From Clostridium sp. (GTDB lineage: Bacteria; Bacillota; Clostridia; Clostridiales; Clostridiaceae), in the NCBI RefSeq assembly GCF_026168755.1, contig NZ_JAPFDR010000017.1, positions 1-52,272 on the forward strand: a stretch of 52,272 nucleotides of DNA. Direction: 5' to 3'. Positions 45,061 through 52,272 of the stretch are shown piece after piece (positions within the stretch are counted from its first letter, which is position 1; every line of letters starts with the position of its first letter). The notes beneath the pieces are model-generated. The model was not told the DNA's origin. It ran no database searches and saw only the letters and a list, made by a program, of their open reading frames with translations. A program made the translations under genes and the position numbers.

Positions 45061-46689
45061 CTAAAATTTCTTTTCTTTTAACCTAATTACTTCTTCATTA
45101 GCTTTCTTTTTATCAATTTTATTAAATAAAATATTGCATTCTCTAATTACGCCTTCTTTTTTTTCTGTAAAACTCCAAATTCCTTCATCTAAATTTAGAG
45201 AAGCTTTTATCTTATTACATGTATTAGGCATAAATGGGTACAGTAAATTAGATAGATTAATTATTATTTGAATACAATTATATATAACTTCTTTGCACTT
45301 CAAAGGATCTTGACTTAATAAATTCCAGACCTTATTATTTTCAAAATACTTATTTCCTTTTTTACATAAATTCATTATATCAACTAAACTCTCGTTAAAG
45401 CGACCTTCTTCTATTTTATCCCCAATATCAAAATATAAATTTAATATATCATTTTTAAATTCTTGCTTAATTTTCCCATTTGGTATTCTATTTGAATAGT
45501 TTTTTCTTGAAAAAACTAATACCTTATTTATAAAACTAGATAATTCATTAACCAAATCATTATTGTGTATATTTATATATTCTCTCCATGTAAAATCAGT
45601 ATCTTTATCTTCAGGAGAATTTAAAGTTAAGTAATATCTAAAACTATCAACATTATATTTATTACAAACATAGTCTGCCCACAAAGCCCAATTTTTAATA
45701 GTCGAAAATGATTTTCCTTCTAATTTTAAATGTTCGCTGGATATTATACGTAGATTTGGATTTTTTATTCCAAGACCTACAAGTATAGCTGGAAATATTA
45801 CAGTATGAAAGGGAATATTATCTTTTCCATGAATAAAATAAATTCTTGAATCTTCGCCCTCCCAGTATTCCTTATAATCTTCTCCACGTTCTTCTAAGCA
45901 TTTCATACTAGCTGTTAAATATCCCATAACAGCTTCAATCCAAACGAATATTTTTTTATCTTCATATCCATTCAAGGGAACATCTACCCCCCAATTAAAA
46001 TCCCTAGTTACAGCCCTATCCCTTAAACCTTCATCTAAATATCTTTTTAATATTTTTTGTGCATTTTCTCTCCATCCATACTGCCTTATATATAATCTTT
46101 TAATATCATTTTCAAATTTAGATAACATAAAGAATAAATGTTTTGTTTCTTTTGATGTAGGCTTAGAATTACAAATTTTACATCTCATATCTATTAATTC
46201 ACTAGAATCAAACTCTCCATTACAATTTTCACAGCCATCACCCGTAGCTTCTTCCCCACATTCAGGACATATACCTATAATATATCTATCTGATAAATAT
46301 TCATTGCAATTTTCACAAAAAGTTTGTTCTATTACTTTTTCGTATATATATCCTTTTTTATATAGCTCTAAGATAAATTCTTTTACCTTCTCTTCATGGT
46401 AATGAGAGTGAGTTTTAGCAAAAATATCAAATGAAAAACCTAATAATTTAAAACACCTTTGAAATTCATCATGATATTTTTCTACAGCTTCTAAAGGTGT
46501 AATTCCCTCTTCTTTCGCCTTCATAGTAACCGGAGTACCGTGACAGTCAGTTCCTGAAAGAAAAACAACTTCATCTCCCATCATCCTATGATATCTTGCT
46601 AAAATATCTCCTGGCAACAAAACTGCAATTCTTCCTAAATGCAACGGACCATTTGCATATGGCCATGCATTCCCTATAATAATATTCAT
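45061..46689 (-). CDS. Second methionyl-tRNA synthetase, divergent type
   Basis: A 542-residue class I synthetase of the two-zinc-knuckle MetRS type. Eight Cys form four CxxC pairs at 125/128, 141/144, 153/156 and 170/173. Both nucleotide-binding signatures deviate: HIGH reads HLGR (17-20) and KMSKS reads KSFST (326-330). The C-terminal tRNA-binding domain of the neighbouring MetG is absent. Such extra MetRS copies can give resistance to MetRS inhibitors (MetS2 of S. pneumoniae is known), but the altered motifs also allow a non-canonical role. ATG ending at 46689 follows AAAGGGGGTTTTTT. No T-box lies directly upstream. Confidence 0.85.
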   Translation of the reverse strand: MNIIIGNAWPYANGPLHLGRIAVLLPGDILARYHRMMGDEVVFLSGTDCHGTPVTMKAKEEGITPLEAVEKYHDEFQRCFKLLGFSFDIFAKTHSHYHEEKVKEFILELYKKGYIYEKVIEQTFCENCNEYLSDRYIIGICPECGEEATGDGCENCNGEFDSSELIDMRCKICNSKPTSKETKHLFFMLSKFENDIKRLYIRQYGWRENAQKILKRYLDEGLRDRAVTRDFNWGVDVPLNGYEDKKIFVWIEAVMGYLTASMKCLEERGEDYKEYWEGEDSRIYFIHGKDNIPFHTVIFPAILVGLGIKNPNLRIISSEHLKLEGKSFSTIKNWALWADYVCNKYNVDSFRYYLTLNSPEDKDTDFTWREYINIHNNDLVNELSSFINKVLVFSRKNYSNRIPNGKIKQEFKNDILNLYFDIGDKIEEGRFNESLVDIMNLCKKGNKYFENNKVWNLLSQDPLKCKEVIYNCIQIIINLSNLLYPFMPNTCNKIKASLNLDEGIWSFTEKKEGVIRECNILFNKIDKKKANEEVIRLKEKKF

Positions 46690-46708
46690 TAAAAAACCCC
46701 CTTTAATC

Positions 46709-46860
46709 AGTGACAAGTTATAAGTAACAAATTATAGTAAAAAAGTCAGCATAGCTGACTTTTTTACTATAATTTCTAAAGTCTCCCTAAGGCGACTTTA
46801 TTCCTTAATTTTACACTTGACACTTGTCACTCTTAACTTGCTTCGCTTGTTACTCTTAAT
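46709..46860. repeat. Repeat-rich spacer with inverted repeats and a strong palindrome
   Basis: AGTGACAAGT (46709-46718) and ACTTGTCACT (46822-46831) form an inverted repeat. AAGTAACAA and TTGTTACT pair similarly further out. CTTGTCACTCTTAA and CTTGTTACTCTTAA are near-identical direct repeats. A perfect palindrome sits at 46733-46772. The whole looks like a small dispersed element inserted between the two synthetase genes. Confidence 0.55.
46733..46772. terminator. Bidirectional terminator-like palindrome
   Basis: ATAGTAAAAAAGTCAGC-ATA-GCTGACTTTTTTACTAT is a perfect 17-bp stem with T runs within both arms. It should end metG transcription and lies only 44 nt before the second synthetase gene. 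Confidence 0.75.
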
Positions 46861-46935
46861 TTATAAGGAAACACGCTACTCCTTTCAGTCGTAGGTGTAA
46901 GTTCAGCTAACTAAATCGAAGATTTAGAGCTTCAC

Positions 46936-48879
46936 TTATCTTACTTGACTTCCTGTTTGTAACTCTCCTGGATTTACTAGCTTTAATACACTATCATCAT
47001 CTGTAGCTGCAGCTAAAATCATTCCTTGTGATAACTCTCCTCTTAGAGTAACAGGCTTTAAGTTAGCAACTAAAACTACATATTTACCAACTAATTCTTC
47101 AGGTTTATAATGCATTGCTATTCCTGAAATAACCTGTCTTTCTTCTCCATTTAAATCAACTTTTAATTTTAATAATTTTTTAGCCTTTTTAACTGGTTCA
47201 CATTCTAATACTTTAACTACTCTTAAATCTATTTTTTCAAAATCTTCAATAGTTATTTCTTCTTTAATTGGTTGCATTTTATACTCTTCTTTTGGTTTAT
47301 TAGCTTCTAATTGAGCCAATCTCATAGCTTCTAACTCTTCTAAAGTCTTAGCTACATCTATTCTTGGGAATAAAGCTTCGCCTTTTTTAACTTCAGTTCC
47401 TGGAGTTGTTCCATCAAATCCAGATAGTGAATCCCAAGATGTTGTAGTTATATTTAATTGAGTATTAATTTTTTCACTTGTACTTGGTAAGAAAGCAGAT
47501 AATAATACAGATGCAAATCTTAAACTTTCAGCTAAGTTATATAAAACTGTACCTAATCTTTCTTTCTTTTCTTCATCTTTAGCAAGTATCCAAGGAGTTG
47601 TTTCATCAATATATTTATTTGCTCTTCCTATAAGTGCAAATATCTCTTCTAAAGCTTCTGGAATTCTTAAATTATCTATTGCTTTTGTTACTTTAACCGG
47701 AGTTTCTAAAGCTAAACCTATTAATTCATTATCAATATCTTCTTTAGCTGTTGGTGCTGGTACTACTCCACCAAAGTACTTTTCAATCATTGCTACTGTT
47801 CTTGATAATAAGTTACCAAGGTCATTACAAAGATCTGAATTAATCTTCTTTATAAATATTTCATTGTTGAATAATCCATCTGCTCCAAATGGAATTTCTC
47901 TTAATAAATAATATCTAACTGCATCAACACCAAATTTATCTACTAAAACTACTGGGTCAACAACATTTCCTTTTGATTTTGACATCTTTCCACCATCAAC
48001 AAGTAACCATCCGTGACCAAATACTTGCTTTGGTAACTCTTGACCTAATGCCATTAGCATAATTGGCCAATAAATAGTATGGAACCTTAATATATCCTTA
48101 CCTATTAAGTGAACATCTGCCGGCCAATACTTTTTGTATAATTCATCATTATCGCTACCATATCCTAAAGCAGATATGTAGTTTGATAATGCATCTATCC
48201 AAACATAAACTACATGACCTTCATCAAATGTTACAGGAACTCCCCAATTAAAGCTAGTTCTTGATACACAAAGATCTTGTAATCCTGGCTTTAAGAAGTT
48301 ATTAACCATTTCATTTTTTCTTGATTCTGGTTGAATAAATTCTGGGTTAGCTTCAATATACTCCATTAATCTATCAGCATATTTGCTCATTCTAAAGAAG
48401 TAAGCTTCTTCCTTTGATTTTTCAACTGGTCTTCCACAGTCCGGACAATTTCCATTTACTAATTGAGTTTCAGTCCAGAAAGATTCACATGGAGTACAGT
48501 ATAATCCTTCATATGAAGATTTATATATATCTCCTTGATCATATAATTTCTTAAATATTTTTTGAACAGTTGCCTTATGATAGTCATCAGTTGTTCTTAT
48601 GAACTTATCATAGCTAATATCCATCATGCCCCATAGCTCTTTAATACCAGCAACTATTTCATCAACATGCTCCTTTGGAGTTATTCCTTTTTCCTCAGCT
48701 ATTCTTTGAATTTTTTGACCATGCTCATCAGTCCCTGTTAAGAACATTACATCATATCCATTTAATCTTTTAAATCTAGCTAAAGCATCTGCTGCTACTG
48801 TTGTATAAGTGTTACCGATGTGTAACTTAGTTGATGGATAATAAATTGGCGTAGTTATATAATATGGTTTTTTTGTCAT
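46936..48879 (-). CDS. metG: Methionyl-tRNA synthetase with C-terminal tRNA-binding domain
   Basis: A 647-residue class I synthetase. It has the N-terminal HIGN form of the HIGH motif common in this family (YYPSTKLHIGNTYTTVAADA), one zinc knuckle set (CTPCESF, CPDCG), the signature GKMSKSKGNVVDP, the anticodon-binding helical domain and, from about residue 545, an EMAP-II/Trbp111-like tRNA-binding domain (EDFEKIDLRVVKVLECEPVK). It is the housekeeping enzyme. A Met T-box lies upstream. The stop codon overlaps a hairpin element at 46898-46938. Confidence 0.97.
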   Translation of the reverse strand: MTKKPYYITTPIYYPSTKLHIGNTYTTVAADALARFKRLNGYDVMFLTGTDEHGQKIQRIAEEKGITPKEHVDEIVAGIKELWGMMDISYDKFIRTTDDYHKATVQKIFKKLYDQGDIYKSSYEGLYCTPCESFWTETQLVNGNCPDCGRPVEKSKEEAYFFRMSKYADRLMEYIEANPEFIQPESRKNEMVNNFLKPGLQDLCVSRTSFNWGVPVTFDEGHVVYVWIDALSNYISALGYGSDNDELYKKYWPADVHLIGKDILRFHTIYWPIMLMALGQELPKQVFGHGWLLVDGGKMSKSKGNVVDPVVLVDKFGVDAVRYYLLREIPFGADGLFNNEIFIKKINSDLCNDLGNLLSRTVAMIEKYFGGVVPAPTAKEDIDNELIGLALETPVKVTKAIDNLRIPEALEEIFALIGRANKYIDETTPWILAKDEEKKERLGTVLYNLAESLRFASVLLSAFLPSTSEKINTQLNITTTSWDSLSGFDGTTPGTEVKKGEALFPRIDVAKTLEELEAMRLAQLEANKPKEEYKMQPIKEEITIEDFEKIDLRVVKVLECEPVKKAKKLLKLKVDLNGEERQVISGIAMHYKPEELVGKYVVLVANLKPVTLRGELSQGMILAAATDDDSVLKLVNPGELQTGSQVR

Positions 48880-48967
48880 TTTTCTTCCTCCTATTTTTGT
48901 AACTTCAAGCTAAAAATTTATACTTATTAGCTTATAGATTAATTTTTAACTTACCTACTAACTAAAA

Positions 48968-49244
48968 AAGCCTCTATATAGGCTTATATACCCATATAGA
49001 GACGTTATATACGCGTTACCACTCTATTTTATATTTATTTCACAATAAATATCTCACTAGGTGACTATCATCACCTTGCAATATAACGGTTGCTACCGTA
49101 TTACCCTAACTATAAAAGCTCAGATAATCTGCTCCAAGACCATCTTCATAAAGTTCAATATCACTAGTTTTCACCAAACCTAGCTCTCTTTAGATACATT
49201 CCTAAATTACTCTTCTTTTCTATGCATTTATTAGTTTTATAATA
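48968..49244 (-). promoter_or_regulatory. T-box riboswitch, Met-specific, with promoter
   Basis: On the minus strand the leader begins near 49235. It shows the stem I distal motif AGAGAGCTAGGTTTGGTG, the specifier context GAAGATGGTCTTGGAG with ATG (49141-49143), the T-box AGAGTGGTAACGCG (49012-49025), and a terminator TCTCTATATGGG / CCTATATAGAGG with six T ending at about 48968. Upstream TTGACA (49262-49267), a 17-nt spacer and TATTAT (49239-49244) form a strong promoter. Confidence 0.94.
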
Positions 49245-49359
49245 TTCTAAAATGTAAAAACTGTCAATAAGTTTGATAATTTCATATAAAAATATTATAT
49301 AGAATAATGAATTTTGACTATTTATTAGATATAATATCATAGAGAAAGGAGGCTTAATT

Positions 49360-49857
49360 ATGGAGAATTTTAAATTTCCTAAGATTGGACTTAGAACAAT
49401 AAAATCGGGTATAGCTGTATTCTTATGTTTATTGCTTCTACCTAATGAACCTTTTTTTGCTTGTCTTACAGCTGTAATTTGTTTGCAAGATACTGTTTAT
49501 AACTCAATTCATACAGGAATAAATAGAGGTGCAGGGACAATACTAGGAGCCAGCTTTGGTTTAATATTTCTTTTCTTATTTCGATCATTGGAAACTCATA
49601 TATCAAATCAATACATATCAAAAGTAGTAATATATATTATAATTGCATCAGGAATTATTTTAATGATTTATTTATGTAATATTCTTAAAAGACCAGGAGC
49701 AATAAACATAACTTGTATAGCATTTCTAGGCGTTACTACAACCCATGCTTATAGTGATCCATTATTTTATGCAACTAATAGAATAATAGAAACACTACTT
49801 GGAATAGTAATTTCAATATTAGTAAACAAACTAATAACACCACCACCGCATAAATAG
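49360..49857 (+). CDS. FUSC/ArAE-like membrane protein
   Basis: A 165-residue integral membrane protein with about four to five hydrophobic helices and the aromatic-acid-exporter/FUSC pattern at the N terminus (GLRTIKSGIAVFLCLLLL, FFACLTAVICLQDTVYNSI, GAGTILGASFGLIFL). Only the membrane domain is present; the soluble domain of longer relatives is absent. Transport of small aromatic or amphipathic compounds is inferred from the family. AAAGGAGGCTTAATT precedes the ATG. It is transcribed away from metG and ends in a terminator. Confidence 0.88.
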   Translation: MENFKFPKIGLRTIKSGIAVFLCLLLLPNEPFFACLTAVICLQDTVYNSIHTGINRGAGTILGASFGLIFLFLFRSLETHISNQYISKVVIYIIIASGIILMIYLCNILKRPGAINITCIAFLGVTTTHAYSDPLFYATNRIIETLLGIVISILVNKLITPPPHK

Positions 49858-49860
49858 TTA

Positions 49861-49899
49861 ATAAATAAAGTCAGCTCTTAAGCTGACTTTATTTATTAA
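49861..49899. terminator. Bidirectional terminator
   Basis: AATAAATAAAGTCAGCT and AGCTGACTTTATTTATT pair around a short loop between convergent genes, just after the FUSC-like stop and before the M24 stop. Confidence 0.85.
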
Positions 49900-49919
49900 C
49901 TATTATCTTATATAAAATT

Positions 49920-51179
49920 TTATTTATTTTGTGCCTTCTTCATAAATTCTTCAATTTCATCTACACTCTTTATTATATCACTTGATAAATTAATAACTCC
50001 ATCCTCTGTTACTAATATATCGTCTTCTATTCTAATTCCTATACCTTCTTCTTCAATATATATTCCTGGCTCAACAGTAAATACAACTCCAGGTTCAAAA
50101 GTTATATCTCTATGTGGAGTTTCAATATCATGTGTATCCATTCCTAAACTATGACCTATACTATGATAATAATATTTTCTAACATCCTTTTTATCATAAA
50201 TAAGCCCTAATTTTATACATTCCTCTGCTATTAAATCAGTTGCTTTTTCATTCACCTCTTTATATTTCATACCAGGCTTAATTAATTTAATAATTTCTTC
50301 ATTTACCTTTAAAACTGAATTATAAACTTCCTTTTGCCTTTCAGTAAACGTACCATTAACAGGGAAAGTTCTTGATATATCAGCATTGTAACAATTATAT
50401 TCTGCTCCTAAATCAAAAAGAATCAAATCATTTTCCTTAAGTTCTGAATTATTATCAACATAGTGTAATGTTGTAGCATTTTTTCCTGCCGCAGCTATTG
50501 TTGTAAAAGCTAAACCAGTTGCACCTTTCACTTTACAATTAAAATCAAAATATGCTTCTAATTCATACTCCTTCATTCCAACACGTGCTTCAGTCATTAA
50601 TCTTTCAATACCACTCTTTGTTATATCAATAGCCTTTTTAATTTTTTCTATTTCCTCAGGTGATTTCTTTAATCTTAATTCACCAATTTTACTATAAATA
50701 TTATTTATTCTAACTTGTGGATACCTATTTACTATGTCATTAGCAAATCTATGTGAGATTGTTCCTTCTCTATTTACACTCATTTTTTCTAAATCTAAAT
50801 AAAGCTTTATTTCTTCTTTCATTACAATTGCTGAATGAAGATCAGCATCAAATTCACTCTTAAACTTAACTTCATCTACTGCTGTAAGTTCAATAGCCTC
50901 TTCTTTTCTAATGCTTTTTCCAACCCATTTTTCTAATTCTAAATCAATATCTTTTATATAAAGCTTAGAGGATTTTATTCCATTAATTTTTGACATAACC
51001 AATATATGTTCTTCCTCTTTTATTCCTGTTAAATAATAAAAATTTCTATTTGGAGTAAATGGATAAGTTTGATCTCCAGTTTTTTGAACTGCCTTTCCTG
51101 CAAATAAAATTACAATTGAATTGTCTTTAATATTATTTAAAAGATTATCTCTATTTAATTTATAAATATTTTTATTCAT
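49920..51179 (-). CDS. M24 family Xaa-Pro aminopeptidase (PepP-like)
   Basis: A 419-residue aminopeptidase P. The N-terminal domain (about residues 1-165) contains the FTPNRNFYYLTGI signature. The catalytic domain has the metal ligands in LILFDLGAEYNCYNADISR, the His in YYHSIGHSLGMDTHD and Glu in FTVEPGIYIEEEG and IRIEDDILV. It removes N-terminal residues before proline. AGAGGAGATAGGGCT precedes the ATG. It is distinct from the shorter M24 protein at 23422-24498. Confidence 0.95.
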   Translation of the reverse strand: MNKNIYKLNRDNLLNNIKDNSIVILFAGKAVQKTGDQTYPFTPNRNFYYLTGIKEEEHILVMSKINGIKSSKLYIKDIDLELEKWVGKSIRKEEAIELTAVDEVKFKSEFDADLHSAIVMKEEIKLYLDLEKMSVNREGTISHRFANDIVNRYPQVRINNIYSKIGELRLKKSPEEIEKIKKAIDITKSGIERLMTEARVGMKEYELEAYFDFNCKVKGATGLAFTTIAAAGKNATTLHYVDNNSELKENDLILFDLGAEYNCYNADISRTFPVNGTFTERQKEVYNSVLKVNEEIIKLIKPGMKYKEVNEKATDLIAEECIKLGLIYDKKDVRKYYYHSIGHSLGMDTHDIETPHRDITFEPGVVFTVEPGIYIEEEGIGIRIEDDILVTEDGVINLSSDIIKSVDEIEEFMKKAQNK

Positions 51180-51219
51180 AGCCCTATCTCCTCTTATAAT
51201 ATCTTAGGATTACTTTTTA

Positions 51220-51660
51220 TTATTCTGCTGCTAATAACTTGACACTTCTAACATTGGGTAAAGAGTTTAACCTTGCTGCTAATTGACTAATACTTTTCTC
51301 CATATGAGAAATATCAATAGTAACAGTGACATTAGCCGATAAATTTATTGGAATATCTTGATTTATTGTTAATATATTACCTTTATAAAATGCAATACAA
51401 TCTAACACCTTAGATAAAGTTCCTGACTTATGTGTCATTAATAATATTAAAGTTACCTTCTTAGATTGCATATCTTGTGCCATTGGAAATACATCATCTT
51501 TATATTTATAATATGTACTTCTACTAATTCCAACTAATTTTATGGCATCACTTATATCCTTTGCATTGCCAAGTTCAATATGCTCCTTTACCTCAATTAC
51601 CTTTTTAAATATCTCTGGTAATGACCTTTCATTTACAATGTAAAATCTATCTTCCCCCAT
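51220..51660 (-). CDS. UPF0735 ACT-domain protein (PheB-like)
   Basis: A 146-residue protein. The N-terminal part (EDRFYIVNERSLPEIFKKVI and a helix-turn-helix-like ISRSTYYKYKDDVF) is followed by an ACT domain at about residues 70-143 (VTLILLMTHKSGTLSKVLDC, NLSANVTVTIDIS). ACT domains bind amino acids; in B. subtilis the relative PheB is linked to phenylalanine metabolism. I start at the ATG ending at 51660, with TGGAGAATGATT upstream; a longer reading lacks a binding site. Confidence 0.92.
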   Translation of the reverse strand: MGEDRFYIVNERSLPEIFKKVIEVKEHIELGNAKDISDAIKLVGISRSTYYKYKDDVFPMAQDMQSKKVTLILLMTHKSGTLSKVLDCIAFYKGNILTINQDIPINLSANVTVTIDISHMEKSISQLAARLNSLPNVRSVKLLAAE

Positions 51661-51716
51661 AATCATTCTCCATTCGATTTGTTTTAGTACTATTATAACT
51701 CCAAACTCTTTACAGT

Positions 51717-52058
51717 GCATTAAAAATTTTACAGCAAATATTTTATTATAAATCTCATCTTTATAGATATTGGGTTAGAGAAAAGGGGTTAAATTGCTCT
51801 AGGAGCGATTTTAATTATTATATTTTAAAACATGAAAATTTTGCAGAATACTTTAAGCCAAAGAAAAAAAGAAATGCTGTAAAATCAGAAACTCCATTTG
51901 GAAAGCAAGCACAGTTTGATTGGAAAGAAGATTTAAAGTTTTCTTTCAGGAACGGTGAAGAATTTATTTTTAATGTTGGTAGCTTAATATTATCAGCTTC
52001 TAGGTTTAAATATTGGGCAGTTTGTCCTACTAAATCTCAGACTTATTTATTTGATTTT
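51717..52058 (+). pseudogene. IS21-type transposase (IstA) remnant
   Basis: An open reading stretch without a proper start. It contains KGLNCSRSDFNYYILKH and, around the first catalytic Asp, SETPFGKQAQFDWKED, followed by FRNGEEFIFNVGSLILSASR. This is the IstA catalytic-domain entry, where Asp in FDW is the first of the DDE triad. Both the N-terminal helix-turn-helix and the rest of the catalytic domain are missing. Homology stops at about 52058, where an unrelated IS fragment begins. Confidence 0.75.
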
Positions 52059-52099
52059 GGTCTTATATCAATATCTTGGACACAAAAAGTCAAACTTTT

Positions 52100-52165
52100 T
52101 TATTTGAATATGGCCATAGCTTTTTTTAATATTTCATTTTCCTCTTGGAAATAATGAGTGATTTT
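52100..52165 (-). pseudogene. IS3-family OrfA C-terminal remnant
   Basis: On the minus strand the short frame reads YFQEENEILKKAMAIFK then stop, the typical end of an IS3-family OrfA (leucine-zipper end with ENEILKKA). Only about 20 residues remain. It abuts the IS21 remnant, so one element probably inserted in or deleted into the other. Confidence 0.65.
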
Positions 52166-52234
52166 CAAAATCTAAATTTTATTTAGTTTTGTCTAAATAT
52201 AGGTTTTATTGACATTTTAAATATTACCCTATAT

Positions 52235-52267
52235 GTATATTATCCCCACTTATTGGGAATAATATAC
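52235..52267. repeat. Hairpin at the window end
   Basis: GTATATTATCCC and GGGAATAATATAC pair over about 12 bp with one bulged base around a short loop. It lies beyond the IS remnants and may be an element end or a terminator; nothing else identifies it. Confidence 0.5.
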
Positions 52268-52272
52268 GTTAG

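Overview
The window is low-GC, spore-former DNA from a member of Clostridium sensu stricto. I base this on base composition, AGGAGG-type ribosome binding sites, the sporulation genes (yabP, yabQ, spoVB, spoVT, spoVG, an alpha/beta SASP), the anaerobic ribonucleotide reductase and ferredoxin, and a gene order resembling the origin-proximal yab/prs/glmU/spoVG/purR segment of other Firmicutes. The species cannot be named from sequence alone.

Layout. Positions 1-322 hold a minus-strand tRNA array (Leu-fMet-Met-Leu, the last copy cut by the window edge) behind a near-consensus promoter. From 570 to 19541 almost everything is on the minus strand: an S1-domain protein, a DivIC/FtsB-like protein, YabQ, YabP, RqcP, HU, YabN/MazG, SpoVB, SpoVT, PrsA, Mfd, Pth, an HtrA-like protein lacking its catalytic triad, a two-component system, Prs, GlmU, SpoVG and PurR. 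Next come murC and a purine nucleoside phosphorylase (plus), a penicillin V acylase/bile salt hydrolase-family enzyme and an M24 peptidase (minus), a metallophosphoesterase (plus), and a tandem cytochrome b5-like protein (minus). An Asn T-box leader drives asnS (plus), followed by a possible C-rich small RNA and a SASP gene.

From 28863 to 35313 the class III ribonucleotide reductase pair nrdD/nrdG is interrupted by a homocitrate/Re-citrate synthase-family gene and an aconitase-superfamily gene. nrdD has two NrdR-like boxes. A promoter followed at once by a terminator-like hairpin sits before the synthase. After this come a degV-padR pair behind two 16-bp palindromes, a small RsgI-N-like ORF, a TPP riboswitch with thiT, a ferredoxin, a lipoprotein and a large unrecognised protein.

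The last part is the conserved metG-tatD-yabE-rnmV-rsmA neighbourhood. Here metG, with a Met T-box, is separated from tatD by a second methionyl-tRNA synthetase with altered signature motifs, a candidate small RNA, and a decayed sigma factor/histidine kinase chimera. The window closes with a FUSC-like membrane protein, an M24 aminopeptidase, a UPF0735 ACT protein and fused remnants of IS21- and IS3-type elements.

Most of the window is housekeeping. The least ordinary features are the pseudoprotease beside a two-component system, the nrdD-synthase-hydratase-nrdG arrangement, the divergent second MetRS, the two candidate C-rich-loop RNAs, the paired palindromes before degV-padR, and several long hairpin or repeat elements.
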